Origin: Prostheceraeus crozeri
Lineage: Eukaryota > Platyhelminthes > Polycladida > Euryleptidae
Direction: 5' to 3'
Assembly (NCBI GenBank): GCA_907163375.1
Contig: CAJQUW010007812.1
Location: 62,001-126,000 of the forward strand
Length of the DNA stretch: 64,000 nucleotides
Part shown: positions 9,654 through 17,942 of the stretch, in pieces
How positions within the stretch are numbered: position 1 is the stretch's first letter
Layout of the letters: each line of letters starts with the position of its first letter
Notes under the pieces: generated by a model
Database searches by the model: none
What the model saw: only the letters and a program-made list of their open reading frames with translations
Told to the model about the DNA's origin: nothing
Position numbers and translations under genes: made by a program

Positions 9654-9977
9654 ATGCAGTGGTACTTGATTGTAGCACAACTGGTTTTCGAGCTATGTCT
9701 GCTCACTCTCGCAGTATATTCCTTCTGTACATGCGTCTATTATTTAGAAAAGGCTAGCAAATTCATATCTTCAAAAAGACTTGCTATAGACATCAGTAAC
9801 GGTGAAACTATGTGTTGTGATGTATGTAAGCGAAAGGATGGAAATGAAAAGCGCATCTTCAAGAGATGTAAGCACGCTTTTTGTCAACGCTGTTTCATAC
9901 GTAATTGCATTCAACTTTGCAAATGTAACCACTGTGATTATGCTCATTTCGAGTGTCACTTATGTCGCAATAGTTAG
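9654..9977 (+). CDS. Membrane-anchored RING-like zinc-finger protein
   Basis: About 107 residues from ATG 9654. An N-terminal hydrophobic segment (VAQLVFELCLLTLAVYSFC) would act as signal anchor. A Cys/His array follows: CDVC, then KRCKHAFCQRCF, then C...CKCNHC and CHLC. The CxxC...CKHxFCxxC core is what a RING-type E3 ligase shows. The predicted topology puts the zinc domain on one face of a membrane. Virus-encoded membrane RINGs often target host membrane proteins, but that is family knowledge and not shown here. Confidence 0.6.
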   Translation: MQWYLIVAQLVFELCLLTLAVYSFCTCVYYLEKASKFISSKRLAIDISNGETMCCDVCKRKDGNEKRIFKRCKHAFCQRCFIRNCIQLCKCNHCDYAHFECHLCRNS

Positions 9978-10028
9978 TACCTATGCAAATGTGGTAAAGA
10001 TTGGTTTTAGCAAATACTAACACGGAAA

Positions 10029-10394
10029 ATGGCGAAACGTAAAATGGCGAAACGTAAAAGACAAAAGTCTTCAAAGTTTTCTTCAGCCATTCAAGCTCTC
10101 CGACGAATGAAAGCAGATCAGCGATACAATGCTATACGACATGCCAACGATAAATTCATTCGTGAAATTATTTCTCATGTCAGAAAGTTGAGGACGAAGA
10201 AATTAGCGCCAAAACAACGAAAGTTACTTAAGCGATATGCCACAAAATCGCGTTTCATCTCCAATCCTAAAGTCACCCTTCAAAGAAAGAGGAAAACTCT
10301 AACACAAAAGGGCGGTTTCCTTTCAGCAATACTTCCAATGATAGCTCCTGCCGTGGGCAACCTATTGGGTAATATCTTTGGCTCTAAGCGTTAA
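10029..10394 (+). CDS. Basic core protein with adenovirus pX/pVI-like hydrophobic tail
   Basis: 121 residues. The first ~95 are very rich in Lys and Arg (MAKRKMAKRKRQKSS at the start), fitting DNA condensation. The end is GGFLSAILPMIAPAVGNLL followed by GNIFGSKR, a glycine-flanked amphipathic segment typical of Polinton and adintovirus virion core proteins likened to adenoviral pX. The start has a direct repeat of AAAATGGCGAAACGT, so translation could begin at either of two in-frame ATGs. It is followed 31 bp later by the ATPase. Confidence 0.65.
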   Translation: MAKRKMAKRKRQKSSKFSSAIQALRRMKADQRYNAIRHANDKFIREIISHVRKLRTKKLAPKQRKLLKRYATKSRFISNPKVTLQRKRKTLTQKGGFLSAILPMIAPAVGNLLGNIFGSKR

Positions 10395-10425
10395 TTATGC
10401 AAATGTTGAGTCTCAAAGTAATAAA

Positions 10426-11043
10426 ATGGATTTCAGACTTCAATGTGATAAAGTTCTGACTGTATCAGGTCCATCTCATGCAGGTAAAACAGTTTTCACG
10501 CTGAATTTATTGGATAAAAGAAGGGAGTTGTTTAAGGAACCTATCAATCGAGTGATTTGGTGTTATGGTATTTATCAACCGTCGCTGTTTCAGGAATTGC
10601 AAAGTCGCAACTTTATTCGACATGAAGGAATTATTGCAGTGGATAAACTTCAGTCTAATGATGTTGTTGTATTGGATGATTTATTAAAAGAAAGTAAGAA
10701 TTCAAAAGATGTTACAGATATGTTCACTCGCGCAGCACATCATAAAAGGTGTTTTATCATCTATATCACACAAAATTTGCTTCCTGATGGAAAAGAAGCT
10801 CGTACACGAAACCTGAATACACACTATTATGCTATTTTCAAGAATCCGCGAGATAAAAGTCAATTTGAAATTTTAGCGCGACAAGTTGCACCCAGAGGAT
10901 CAAAAGCCTTAATTGAAATTTTTCAAGCAGCTACTGAAAAACCATACGGTTACTTATTCATTGACTTTACGCAAGAGTGTCCGGAAGAATTTAGATTTCG
11001 AAGTGATATTTTGAAAACTCCCATGATTATCTACAAACTATGA
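10426..11043 (+). CDS. DNA-packaging ATPase (FtsK/HerA, A32-like)
   Basis: About 205 residues from ATG 10426; an upstream in-frame stretch exists but overlaps the previous gene. Walker A is GPSHAGKT (residues 15-22) and Walker B is VVVLDDLL (residues 80-87), followed by a CFIIYITQN segment like sensor strand motifs in the A32 family. This enzyme pumps DNA into the capsid. Its stop codon overlaps the next gene's start (ATGA at 11040-11043). Frame intact. Confidence 0.85.
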   Translation: MDFRLQCDKVLTVSGPSHAGKTVFTLNLLDKRRELFKEPINRVIWCYGIYQPSLFQELQSRNFIRHEGIIAVDKLQSNDVVVLDDLLKESKNSKDVTDMFTRAAHHKRCFIIYITQNLLPDGKEARTRNLNTHYYAIFKNPRDKSQFEILARQVAPRGSKALIEIFQAATEKPYGYLFIDFTQECPEEFRFRSDILKTPMIIYKL

Positions 11044-11948
11044 GTTCTTATTCTCGCATGATTGTTATTTCTCAGGATGAATATGTACAATTGACTGCCA
11101 TGCAGCAAGTAAAGCAACCTCTTGCAAATCAAATGTATAGGAAAGAAATAGATTATCAGCAAAATGTTCACATCAAAGATCCACATCGTGCTGTATTATT
11201 ACAATCGGAAACTGTTGAGCAATTGAAAAACTTGAAGAATAAGATGCGTGACTCTGTATCGACTGCTACACCTTTAGCATCTCGCGCACATGCCATATCT
11301 CTTTTCAACAGTATTGAACCCCATCTCAATGTAAATGATAGAGGAGAAATCATTACAGATGAAAATAAAGTGATTGATGCTTCACGTTATGAATACTTGA
11401 TTCAGTATGCGACACGTAGAAAGCGCCGTCAGGGCTATGTTCCACCTAGTTGGTCATACTTTCTTAAACTATTGAAAAAGCATAATGTACCAAAATTTGC
11501 TTTGAATAATGAGACATTGAAAGAACTTGATTCAACAGTGGCTACTGCTCCAATGCTTCAGACGATGAAAAAGCCAACAAATTGGTTTAAGACGTCACCT
11601 GCTACATCCCCTCTCACACTCACTAAGCAAACAAGAGGAAGAACTCGACGTAGATCTACATCGCCACTAAAACTAGTAAAAGGAAAACTTAAAACAGCTC
11701 CTCCAGGAAATACATGTTCTCAGACTATTAATATGAAGCAGATGTGTTGCTTGCCATGTAATGAGCCGCCAGAGGTGAATGTCGTTGTCACTTGCACTTG
11801 CTGCGCCAGCTCTCACAATGAAACCCCTAAGCAATGTGAACACGATCGCAAAACCGCTAAAGCTAAATGCTGCAGTTGTTGTAAATGTAGAAAGGCAAGA
11901 AAACAAAAAGATGAGAAGGAGAAAAAAGAGTCAGTCGTCATCGACTGA
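11040..11948 (+). CDS. Conserved Polinton hypothetical protein with Cys-rich tail
   Basis: 302 residues. Residues ~130-165 hold RRQGYVPPSWSYFLKLLKKH, a tryptophan-containing block I recall from other Polinton proteins placed after the ATPase. Residues ~205-215 are RTRRRSTSP-like, and the tail (~233-290) has many cysteines (MCCLPC, CTCCASS, CCSCCKCRK), possibly metal binding. It overlaps the integrase gene in another frame from 11911 on. The tail may therefore be partly a by-product of that overlap, although cysteine clustering argues for selection. Confidence 0.55.
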   Translation: MSSYSRMIVISQDEYVQLTAMQQVKQPLANQMYRKEIDYQQNVHIKDPHRAVLLQSETVEQLKNLKNKMRDSVSTATPLASRAHAISLFNSIEPHLNVNDRGEIITDENKVIDASRYEYLIQYATRRKRRQGYVPPSWSYFLKLLKKHNVPKFALNNETLKELDSTVATAPMLQTMKKPTNWFKTSPATSPLTLTKQTRGRTRRRSTSPLKLVKGKLKTAPPGNTCSQTINMKQMCCLPCNEPPEVNVVVTCTCCASSHNETPKQCEHDRKTAKAKCCSCCKCRKARKQKDEKEKKESVVID

Positions 11949-12999
11949 ACGTTTGAAGTCAATCTATTATGATGTAAAACATCCGGCAGGATTTGCATCT
12001 ATCAAGAAATTATCAAAAGCGAGTGGTCTTCCACAATCACAAGTGAAACGATGGTTAAAGGGTCAGGCTACCTATACACTCAACAACCAAGCGAAAAAGA
12101 AGTACCGCACCCGCCATTATATTGTTCATGACATCGATGAACAGTGGCAAGCAGATTTGTGTGATGTTGCCTCCATTTCAAAACATAACTCGGGCAATAA
12201 TTTTATTTTAACCGTCATTGATATTTTCTCGCGTTATGCGTGGGCTCAACCTTTAAAAACTAAAGAAGGGAAAGGAGTAGCAAAAGCATTCCAAACAATT
12301 TTTCGAGAAGGTCGCATTCCAAAAAGAATTCAGAGTGATCAAGGAAAAGAGTTTGAAAATCAGCATGTGAGAAGATTATTTGAGAGGCATGACATTGAGT
12401 TGTTTAGTGTAAAGAGTGCTTATAAATCTGCACTCGTTGAACGTTTTAATCGCACATTAAAAAATCGCTTGTGGCGACATTTTACTGCCAACTTGACACA
12501 AAATTGGACAAAGGTTCTACAAGATACACTCCATGCCTACAATCACTCTATCCATCGTTCTATTGGACTCAGACCAGTAGATGTAAATGCTGACAATGTA
12601 GATAAAGTGCGCGAATCATTCCAACGTAAACGCACTCATGTGAAAAGTGATGTGAAAATTGGTGATAAAGTTCGTATCTCAAAAGTGAAAAGTGTTTTTG
12701 CTAAAGGGTACCTTCCGAATTGGACAGAGGAGGTATTTACAGTATCAAGGATTAATCAAAAAGACTCTCCGACCACCTACAAGTTGAAAGATTACGATAA
12801 TGAAGAAATTGAGGGTAGCTTTTACCGCGATGAGATTGAGGTAGTCACTGAAAGTGAAACATATTTGGTAGAGAAAATCATTCGATGTAAAAAACGGCAA
12901 GGTGAAGAATGGTGTCTTGTTAAATGGACTGGTTATCCTTCAAGTATGAACTCTTGGATGCGTCGTGCCGACATCTTTCATCTAAGTGATCGACAGTGA
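11911..12999 (+). CDS. Retroviral-type integrase with C-terminal chromodomain
   Basis: 362 residues from ATG 11911, chosen because YYDVKHPAGFAS and WLKGQATYTL (typical Polinton INT N-terminus) follow it. The catalytic triad is Asp82 (WQADL), Asp143 (SDQGKEF) and Glu177 (LVERFNRT). An SH3-like segment (GDKVRISK) and a chromodomain (YLVEKIIRCK... WCLVKWTGYPSSMNSW) complete it. It inserts the element and makes the 6-bp target duplication; the chromodomain may steer insertion to marked chromatin. The frame is open, so the enzyme may still be functional. Confidence 0.93.
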   Translation: MRRRKKSQSSSTERLKSIYYDVKHPAGFASIKKLSKASGLPQSQVKRWLKGQATYTLNNQAKKKYRTRHYIVHDIDEQWQADLCDVASISKHNSGNNFILTVIDIFSRYAWAQPLKTKEGKGVAKAFQTIFREGRIPKRIQSDQGKEFENQHVRRLFERHDIELFSVKSAYKSALVERFNRTLKNRLWRHFTANLTQNWTKVLQDTLHAYNHSIHRSIGLRPVDVNADNVDKVRESFQRKRTHVKSDVKIGDKVRISKVKSVFAKGYLPNWTEEVFTVSRINQKDSPTTYKLKDYDNEEIEGSFYRDEIEVVTESETYLVEKIIRCKKRQGEEWCLVKWTGYPSSMNSWMRRADIFHLSDRQ

Positions 13000-13040
13000 T
13001 TCATGCAAAGTTGTAACTAACAATGTTTAGGGTTTGAGCT

Positions 13041-13495
13041 ATGAATCCAACTGCCTCATTTTATTCACGACCCTCCTATGTAAGTGGTGGAGGACAAATT
13101 TCCATCGGCGCTCGCCGCCAACGTGGAGGTAGCATACTTGGTGCACTGAAATCTGTTGTAGCATCTCTCATATCCAATGTCGGAAGATCTTTAAAACGAA
13201 ATGTTTTAAGTAATGCCGTTGGCTTTGCTGGTGATGTTGCTAGTGATCTTTCCAGAGGTAGAAGTTTAAGAGCAGTTTGTTGAATCGTGGGAAGGAACGC
13301 GGTTTAAAAACATTGAAGCAGACCTTTGCTGGTGTTACTCAAGGAAAGAAATCACCTAAACGAATGAAAAAAGGAAGGAGGAAACATCGCGGAGCTGGTA
13401 AGGTGCGATCTTCAGTCAAAAGGCATTCACGCAAACGTCGCAGAGGCTCTAATCATTCATCAGGCGCTAAACGACGACGCTGCCATAACTTCTAA
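13041..13495 (+). pseudogene. pVI-like minor capsid/core protein, frameshifted
   Basis: The first frame (13041-13283) has a glycine-flanked amphipathic core (RQRGGSILGALKSVVASL) and ends AGDVASDLSRGRSLRA. The second frame (from ~13277) resumes with LNRGKERGLKTLKQTF and a long Lys/Arg tail. In other Polintons these segments are continuous in one protein, so I read a one-base frameshift at 13277-13285. Likely internal virion protein. Confidence 0.6.
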
Positions 13496-13497
13496 TC

Positions 13498-14775
13498 ATG
13501 GAGTGTAAAACTTCCGGTTTTTGTTTGTTTGATCAACAAGCCATACAGACAGATATTCTTAGTTCAAGTATTGTAGATTATCATCCTCGAACAGCTGAGA
13601 ATACTGGCCCCATTGAATTTGTTATTCCTGGTGGTAGTGATGACTACATAGATTTGAGTTATGCGATGCTTGATTTGAGGTTTAGAATTCAGCAAGCAGA
13701 TGGAACTGCTATTGACGATGCACATAAAGTTGGACTGAACAATTTACCATTGACTACATTACTTCGTGATGTTTCTCTAACGATTGGAGAGCAGCAGGTG
13801 GAAGGTGGTCAAAGCGATTATCCCTATAAATCATATTTCAATCATGTATCACAGTTTCATCCAGCAGCACAAAAAAGTCATATGGAAGCCATGGGATGGT
13901 ATAGAGATGAAGCAGGAAAATTTGATGTTGAAACAAACAGTGGCTTTGTAAAGCGATCTGCCATGATTAAACATAGTAGAGTATGTCAGCTATATGGTCC
14001 GCTGAATTTAGACTTCTTTAGACAGTCAAAGTTTTTACTCTGTAATACCAGCATGCGACTCAAGCTGACATTGAATAAGCCTGAATTTGCGCTGAATGCA
14101 TTTGCTAAAGTTGACAATTTTAGAATTCATGTGGAAGATATTGCACTTTACATTCGTCGAGTAGTACCGAATCCAAGTGTCATTAGAGGACATGCTGAAG
14201 GTCTTAACCGCCAAAATGCCATTTACCCCGTTCAGCATACAAAGCTTCTCACCTTTACAATTCCAAAAGATCAAAAGAGTTTCATGAAAGATGGCCTCTT
14301 TCCATCGGAAGCACCGAAGCTCCTCATGATGGCAATGGTTGAAAATGATGCATTTAATGGTAATATAAAGAAGAATCCTTTCAATTTTAAACACAATCAG
14401 TTAAGTGAAATTGCTTTACGTGTAAATGGTGTGAGTCATCCTGGTCCACCCTACAAACCAGATTTTGCTGCGGATCAATTTATGCGCAGTTATGTTGATT
14501 TTATGGATGTCTTTGGCTTTTACAATACGGATGACACCAACGGACTCACTATGAAAGAGTTTAAGAGTGGATATACTATTTATGCATTTGATTTGACTGC
14601 TGACAGCGATATTAGTGCCCCCTATCGTCAAGCGAACGTGCCTCATAATATTCGTTTGGATTTGACGTTCAAAAGAACACTACCTGAGACGATCAATGTA
14701 TTAATTTATGCAGTCTTCGATTCAAATATTGAAATTACAAAGTATCGTGACGTGATTCTTCAGTATAATCGTTAA
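13498..14775 (+). CDS. Major capsid protein candidate (double jelly-roll, F54H12.2-like)
   Basis: 425 residues. The N-terminal pattern PIEFVIPGGSDDYIDLS, followed by LLRDVSLTIGEQQVEGG and DYPYKSYFNH, is the signature of the F54H12.2-like family found across invertebrate Polintons, which I take to be the major capsid protein. Near the end FDLTADSD and LDLTFKRTLPETINVLIYA are also typical. It is intact and sits directly before the protease with a TAATG stop-start overlap, fitting a morphogenesis cassette. Confidence 0.8.
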   Translation: MECKTSGFCLFDQQAIQTDILSSSIVDYHPRTAENTGPIEFVIPGGSDDYIDLSYAMLDLRFRIQQADGTAIDDAHKVGLNNLPLTTLLRDVSLTIGEQQVEGGQSDYPYKSYFNHVSQFHPAAQKSHMEAMGWYRDEAGKFDVETNSGFVKRSAMIKHSRVCQLYGPLNLDFFRQSKFLLCNTSMRLKLTLNKPEFALNAFAKVDNFRIHVEDIALYIRRVVPNPSVIRGHAEGLNRQNAIYPVQHTKLLTFTIPKDQKSFMKDGLFPSEAPKLLMMAMVENDAFNGNIKKNPFNFKHNQLSEIALRVNGVSHPGPPYKPDFAADQFMRSYVDFMDVFGFYNTDDTNGLTMKEFKSGYTIYAFDLTADSDISAPYRQANVPHNIRLDLTFKRTLPETINVLIYAVFDSNIEITKYRDVILQYNR

Positions 14776-15236
14776 TGAGTTGGTTGACTGCTGACGATAT
14801 TAAGACTAAAGTGCAGCGTAATGCAGACGAAGCGACGTTGAAAGCTTTCGATAATGTCTATTCACTCGATACCTTACCACCTGCAGTAAATCACTATCCC
14901 ATCTTTATTGTGCTAAACACTCATTCGCAGAATTTAGGCGGTGAGCATTGGAAAGCGATCTTTATTGGAGAAGACCGACGTGGTGAACTATTTGACTCTG
15001 TTGCTCAACCTCCAAATATACCAACACAACAGTGGTTGAGAAAACATACGCGTCAATATCAGCGAAATGAACGCATACTACAACATCCACTTTCATCAAC
15101 GTGTGGTGCTTTTGTACTGTACTTCATCTTAAAACGTTTACATGTATCTCGATTTGTATCTGTTATTCAAAACTTTTCATGTAATCCATCCTCTAATGAA
15201 AAAATGATTTGTAAGTTCTATCATGATTTGAAATAA
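14775..15236 (+). CDS. Adenain-type cysteine protease
   Basis: 153 residues. Catalytic candidates: His58 (GEHWKAI), Asp74 (ELFDS), Gln103 (LQHPLSS) and Cys110 (STCGAF), the order and spacing of adenovirus protease/Ulp1-fold Polinton PRO. Expected to mature virion proteins. Start overlaps the MCP stop. An AATAAA lies at 15233-15238, overlapping the stop. Confidence 0.9.
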   Translation: MSWLTADDIKTKVQRNADEATLKAFDNVYSLDTLPPAVNHYPIFIVLNTHSQNLGGEHWKAIFIGEDRRGELFDSVAQPPNIPTQQWLRKHTRQYQRNERILQHPLSSTCGAFVLYFILKRLHVSRFVSVIQNFSCNPSSNEKMICKFYHDLK

Positions 15237-15262
15237 AAACATCATGTTGGAAAAATTGTTTT
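15228..15262. terminator. Convergent poly(A) signals
   Basis: GAAATAAAAAC at the protease stop on the plus strand and AAAATAAAAAAC on the minus strand (15250-15262) abut the ends of two convergent genes, PRO and the TBP-like gene, only 26 bp apart. Confidence 0.6.
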
Positions 15263-15808
15263 TTATTTTACAATCCGCTGGGTACGTACATACTCGATCA
15301 GATAGTCTAGGATCACATTTGCTTGTACATGAGATTTTAATACAGTAATGATCACTATACTATTATGAAAGATTGCCACATGCACAGGTAACCAACAACT
15401 AATAAGAGCTGCAGGAAAAAGTTCGGGTTCATAACACAAATTGTAACTGCTGGTACGAATCTTCAAAAATGATACACTTTCACTCAATTGAGTAGAGATC
15501 ACCATATTGTCCACAGTCAGATTCGACATCACACACCTCTCCCTCTTCCATATCCGACGTAGTAGTCTTCGTAGCTCTAAGCTCATTGACTGCGCCGATG
15601 AATGAGAAAGGGCGCCGAGAATCTGTACAGTCCCATTTGGGAAGAGTTGAAGATTCCGTGAATTGTTCATCTTCACCACTAACATTTGAGGTCGGCCCGG
15701 GTAATACTTGCTGTTTGGAAGGTGTTGGTGTAATGTTGTGAGATCGATTTTGGTGTAGAGTCTGAAGCGACGGAGAATGTTGACGATGGTGTAGCGATGG
15801 CGCTTCAT
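15263..15808 (-). CDS. TATA-binding-protein-like protein (two TBP repeats)
   Basis: 181 residues from ATG 15808, almost exactly the size of the TBP core. Two repeats (residues ~5-90 and ~92-175) show the TBP plan. Repeat 1 has TIVN...KIDLTTLH, YYPGRP and LQLFPNGTVQILGA. Repeat 2 has LTVDNMV, then CYEPELFPAALIS and HVAIFHNSIVIIT. These align by eye with YNPKRF/IFSSGK...TGAKS and YEPELFPG/IFVSGK...TGAK of eukaryotic TBP. Of the four DNA-kinking Phe positions three are kept (F56, F131, F147) and one is Pro (P40). An in-frame extension to 15952 lacks motifs. Inferred role: promoter recognition for the element, or interference with host transcription. Confidence 0.78.
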   Translation of the reverse strand: MKRHRYTIVNILRRFRLYTKIDLTTLHQHLPNSKYYPGRPQMLVVKMNNSRNLQLFPNGTVQILGALSHSSAQSMSLELRRLLRRIWKRERCVMSNLTVDNMVISTQLSESVSFLKIRTSSYNLCYEPELFPAALISCWLPVHVAIFHNSIVIITVLKSHVQANVILDYLIEYVRTQRIVK

Positions 15809-16130
15809 GATGAAAGAATGAGTAAATTGAGCGATGTACCTTCCTTTTATACTTCTCCCAACTACCTTGATGAAATGTGAAGTTAGTATGAAGTTGGGAA
15901 TGATAGAGTTGAATTCGCCGATTGTTGACGCGCAGCCAGATGCGATTTCCAATACGTGAATGTCTTTTCATATAGAAGTATTTCAAATCCTTCATGATAT
16001 GATGTAGAGATTGAAAATGACGATAAGATAAAGCAAACTCTCTTCTCACATTTCCAGTTGAATCTTTGAAATAGACGTTTCGATCATGATCCGTTTCAAT
16101 ACGTTGTAGGGAATCTAATTTCCAACTCAT
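15480..16130 (-). CDS. PC4-like small DNA-binding candidate, copy 2, with overlapping tail
   Basis: Residues 1-~107 are a diverged paralogue of the protein at 16153-16509: LDSLQ.I, NV.FK, R...L..R.F..L, IMKDL.YF, WEKY.R..HRSI. Strand-rich blocks followed by a W/F-x2-L helix recall the PC4/Sub1 ssDNA-binding pattern, seemingly twice per protein. From 15808 on, the frame overlaps the TBP-like gene in another frame and is Ser/Pro/Thr-rich, so the last ~109 residues may be incidental. PC4 assignment is tentative. Confidence 0.5.
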   Translation of the reverse strand: MSWKLDSLQRIETDHDRNVYFKDSTGNVRREFALSYRHFQSLHHIMKDLKYFYMKRHSRIGNRIWLRVNNRRIQLYHSQLHTNFTFHQGSWEKYKRKVHRSIYSFFHHEAPSLHHRQHSPSLQTLHQNRSHNITPTPSKQQVLPGPTSNVSGEDEQFTESSTLPKWDCTDSRRPFSFIGAVNELRATKTTTSDMEEGEVCDVESDCGQYGDLYSIE

Positions 16131-16152
16131 GGTGCGTGGTAGTCATGTCTGA

Positions 16153-16509
16153 TTAAGATTTGCATAGTAGGGCGATGAACTCACGACGAATAAATGTCAT
16201 GATGGAGCGATGTATGTATCTTCTATACTTCTCCCAATTGTATTTGCGAAATGAGAAACAGTTTGCGGAATGAGAATGGCAGATTTGAATTTCATTGTTG
16301 CGACGTTGAAGCCAAACTTGATCACCCAAGGAGATGAATCTTAATGTTTCAAAATATTCCAAATCCTTCATGATATCATTGAGGTTGACAAATTGTCGCC
16401 ATGTTAATGTAATACCTCTTGATGAATGACCATGAGAATTTTTGAAGTGTACGTTTCCATTACGATCAACTCTGATATATTGTAGAGAGTCCAAAATCCA
16501 AGTCTTCAT
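16153..16509 (-). CDS. PC4-like small DNA-binding candidate, copy 1
   Basis: 118 residues from ATG 16509, preferred over the in-frame ATG at 16521 because the paralogue starts at the equivalent place. Pattern: YIRVDRNGNVHFKN, then SRGITLTWRQFVNLNDIM, like the beta strands and G-I-S/T-L-x2-x-Q-W/F-x2-L helix of PC4. A second similar block ends with NWEKYRRYIHRSI. Only 35 bp separate it from the divergent penton-like gene at 16545, so they share a bidirectional promoter. Confidence 0.5.
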   Translation of the reverse strand: MKTWILDSLQYIRVDRNGNVHFKNSHGHSSRGITLTWRQFVNLNDIMKDLEYFETLRFISLGDQVWLQRRNNEIQICHSHSANCFSFRKYNWEKYRRYIHRSIMTFIRREFIALLCKS

Positions 16510-16544
16510 GATGTTATGCAAAGTCGCAGATCAGCAATATAAAA
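16510..16544. promoter_or_regulatory. Very short bidirectional intergenic region with TATA-like motif
   Basis: ATATAAAAATG precedes the plus-strand start at 16545. Only 35 bp lie between divergent start codons, so any core promoter must overlap the minus-strand coding region. Confidence 0.35.
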
Positions 16545-17942
16545 ATGTCGTTTTATCATATTTTGCTTAGCAATGCGGCTACAAAGAGATTTGCTAGTAA
16601 TCGACCCGCACTCTTTTCTACTCCCATTGATCATACACAACAGCTAAATGGAAATTGGGAAGTGGGTATCACTCAACTTGTTTATAGCAACTGTGTCTAT
16701 ACTTTTGATCATGAGGTGATGACTATTAATATGAGACGCACAGCTGCTTACCAATGTGAAAAGGGCTGCCGAGTATACATTCCACAGTGGCCAAAGAAAG
16801 ATCTCTTATCATGTAAAAAGTTTATATATGATTTCTTGAATAAAGCGTGTAAACATATTGCCCAATTTACTCCGCACAATGATGATTATAATTATGTACA
16901 TCATGTAGTTGAGAAAGATTGGATTGTTGGTTTAAGTCCAAGTTTAAGAAATGATTTAGGTTACCTCGCTAGCGCCTTAACAAGCTATGATAATTTTAAC
17001 GTTAATTACCACATAAGTGGTCATAAACAGTTAATATATCGAGAGGAAGCTTATTATGTAGATCTTATTCCAAGAAATGAGAAGACGTTGGTGAAGAAGA
17101 TTGTGATTAAGCCAAGAAAGACAAACATGACTCCTGAAACATTATTGAAGAAATTTAATTATCTCCTTCGAGTTGATGGTAAAGAAGTGGCAACATTGAC
17201 TTATATCAAATCATCTAATCATATTGCAATAAGTAAATTAAATGATGATGATCTAGTATTAGTTTGTTCAAAAGATTTTCATCAGTTCTTACGACATCGT
17301 TCTGCAGCTGTTCATGGAAAATCTGATATGCAACATTTACCATGTGAAAGGCCAAATCAATTTGATACAGAATGGACCGTATCTTTATACAGAAAGTGTG
17401 TAGAGCCTTTCGGTGGTATCTTACATGAAACAAGAGTGTTGATGCCTCGCATTATTACTTCGGTTAAATTGGTTGTGGATTATTTAAATGAAGTGATTAA
17501 TGAGGAACATATTTTATTTTCTGAAAAAGAAGGTACTTTGTCTCTCACTATAAGTGGAAAAGGTATTGAACTAATTATGGATAAAACTCTAATGGACATT
17601 TTGGGTTTTGATCAAAATATCTTTAAAAGTGGTACTGTAACCAAAGCTAGTGCAGACATGTCGCTATCGCGTCGTATTAACTATTTTCAGATATATTCCA
17701 ATATTGGTGAAGATGTACGTGTGGGAGATGTTGAAGCTCCATTGCTAGCAATGATACCATACCAGCCAAAAAGCTGCAGTATTTTATCTGAGCATACTTT
17801 CAAGAAAGTGCATTATATAAAGGTGAAATCAAACTACATCCCACAAATTGATATTGCCATTTATGACGATGCTGGTGCGTTGATTCCTTTTCATAAAGAT
17901 GCTGTGACAAGTATCACACTCCATTTCCGAATGAAGAGTTAA
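16545..17942 (+). CDS. Penton-like virion protein 1
   Basis: 465 residues. The N-terminus has the block FYHILLSNAATKRFASN..., QQLNGNWEVGITQL, recurrent in Polinton penton-type proteins (LPSN...L.G.WEVG). The C-terminus ends with DIAIYDDAGALIPF and VTSITLHFRMK, matching the closing strands of the same family. Middle repeats (YVDLIPRNE, WTVSLYRK) suggest two or more related domains. Likely vertex or spike protein. Its stop overlaps the next ATG (TAATG). Confidence 0.65.
   Translation: MSFYHILLSNAATKRFASNRPALFSTPIDHTQQLNGNWEVGITQLVYSNCVYTFDHEVMTINMRRTAAYQCEKGCRVYIPQWPKKDLLSCKKFIYDFLNKACKHIAQFTPHNDDYNYVHHVVEKDWIVGLSPSLRNDLGYLASALTSYDNFNVNYHISGHKQLIYREEAYYVDLIPRNEKTLVKKIVIKPRKTNMTPETLLKKFNYLLRVDGKEVATLTYIKSSNHIAISKLNDDDLVLVCSKDFHQFLRHRSAAVHGKSDMQHLPCERPNQFDTEWTVSLYRKCVEPFGGILHETRVLMPRIITSVKLVVDYLNEVINEEHILFSEKEGTLSLTISGKGIELIMDKTLMDILGFDQNIFKSGTVTKASADMSLSRRINYFQIYSNIGEDVRVGDVEAPLLAMIPYQPKSCSILSEHTFKKVHYIKVKSNYIPQIDIAIYDDAGALIPFHKDAVTSITLHFRMKS

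Noticed and set aside
9771..9959. Minus-strand frame opposite the RING gene
   Set aside because: Antisense shadow; the Cys/His pattern is on the plus strand.
11779..11910. Upstream in-frame extension of the integrase from 11779
   Set aside because: It overlaps the previous gene, lacks integrase-family residues, and an ATG at 11911 directly precedes the conserved start.
14035..14394. 119-codon minus-strand frame inside the major capsid gene
   Set aside because: Shadow of the capsid frame; no motif or start context.
13498..14775. Polinton A capsid protein as a host gene (F54H12.2-like proteins are often listed as host genes)
   Set aside because: It lies between pVI-like and protease genes inside a Polinton, so it is transposon-encoded.
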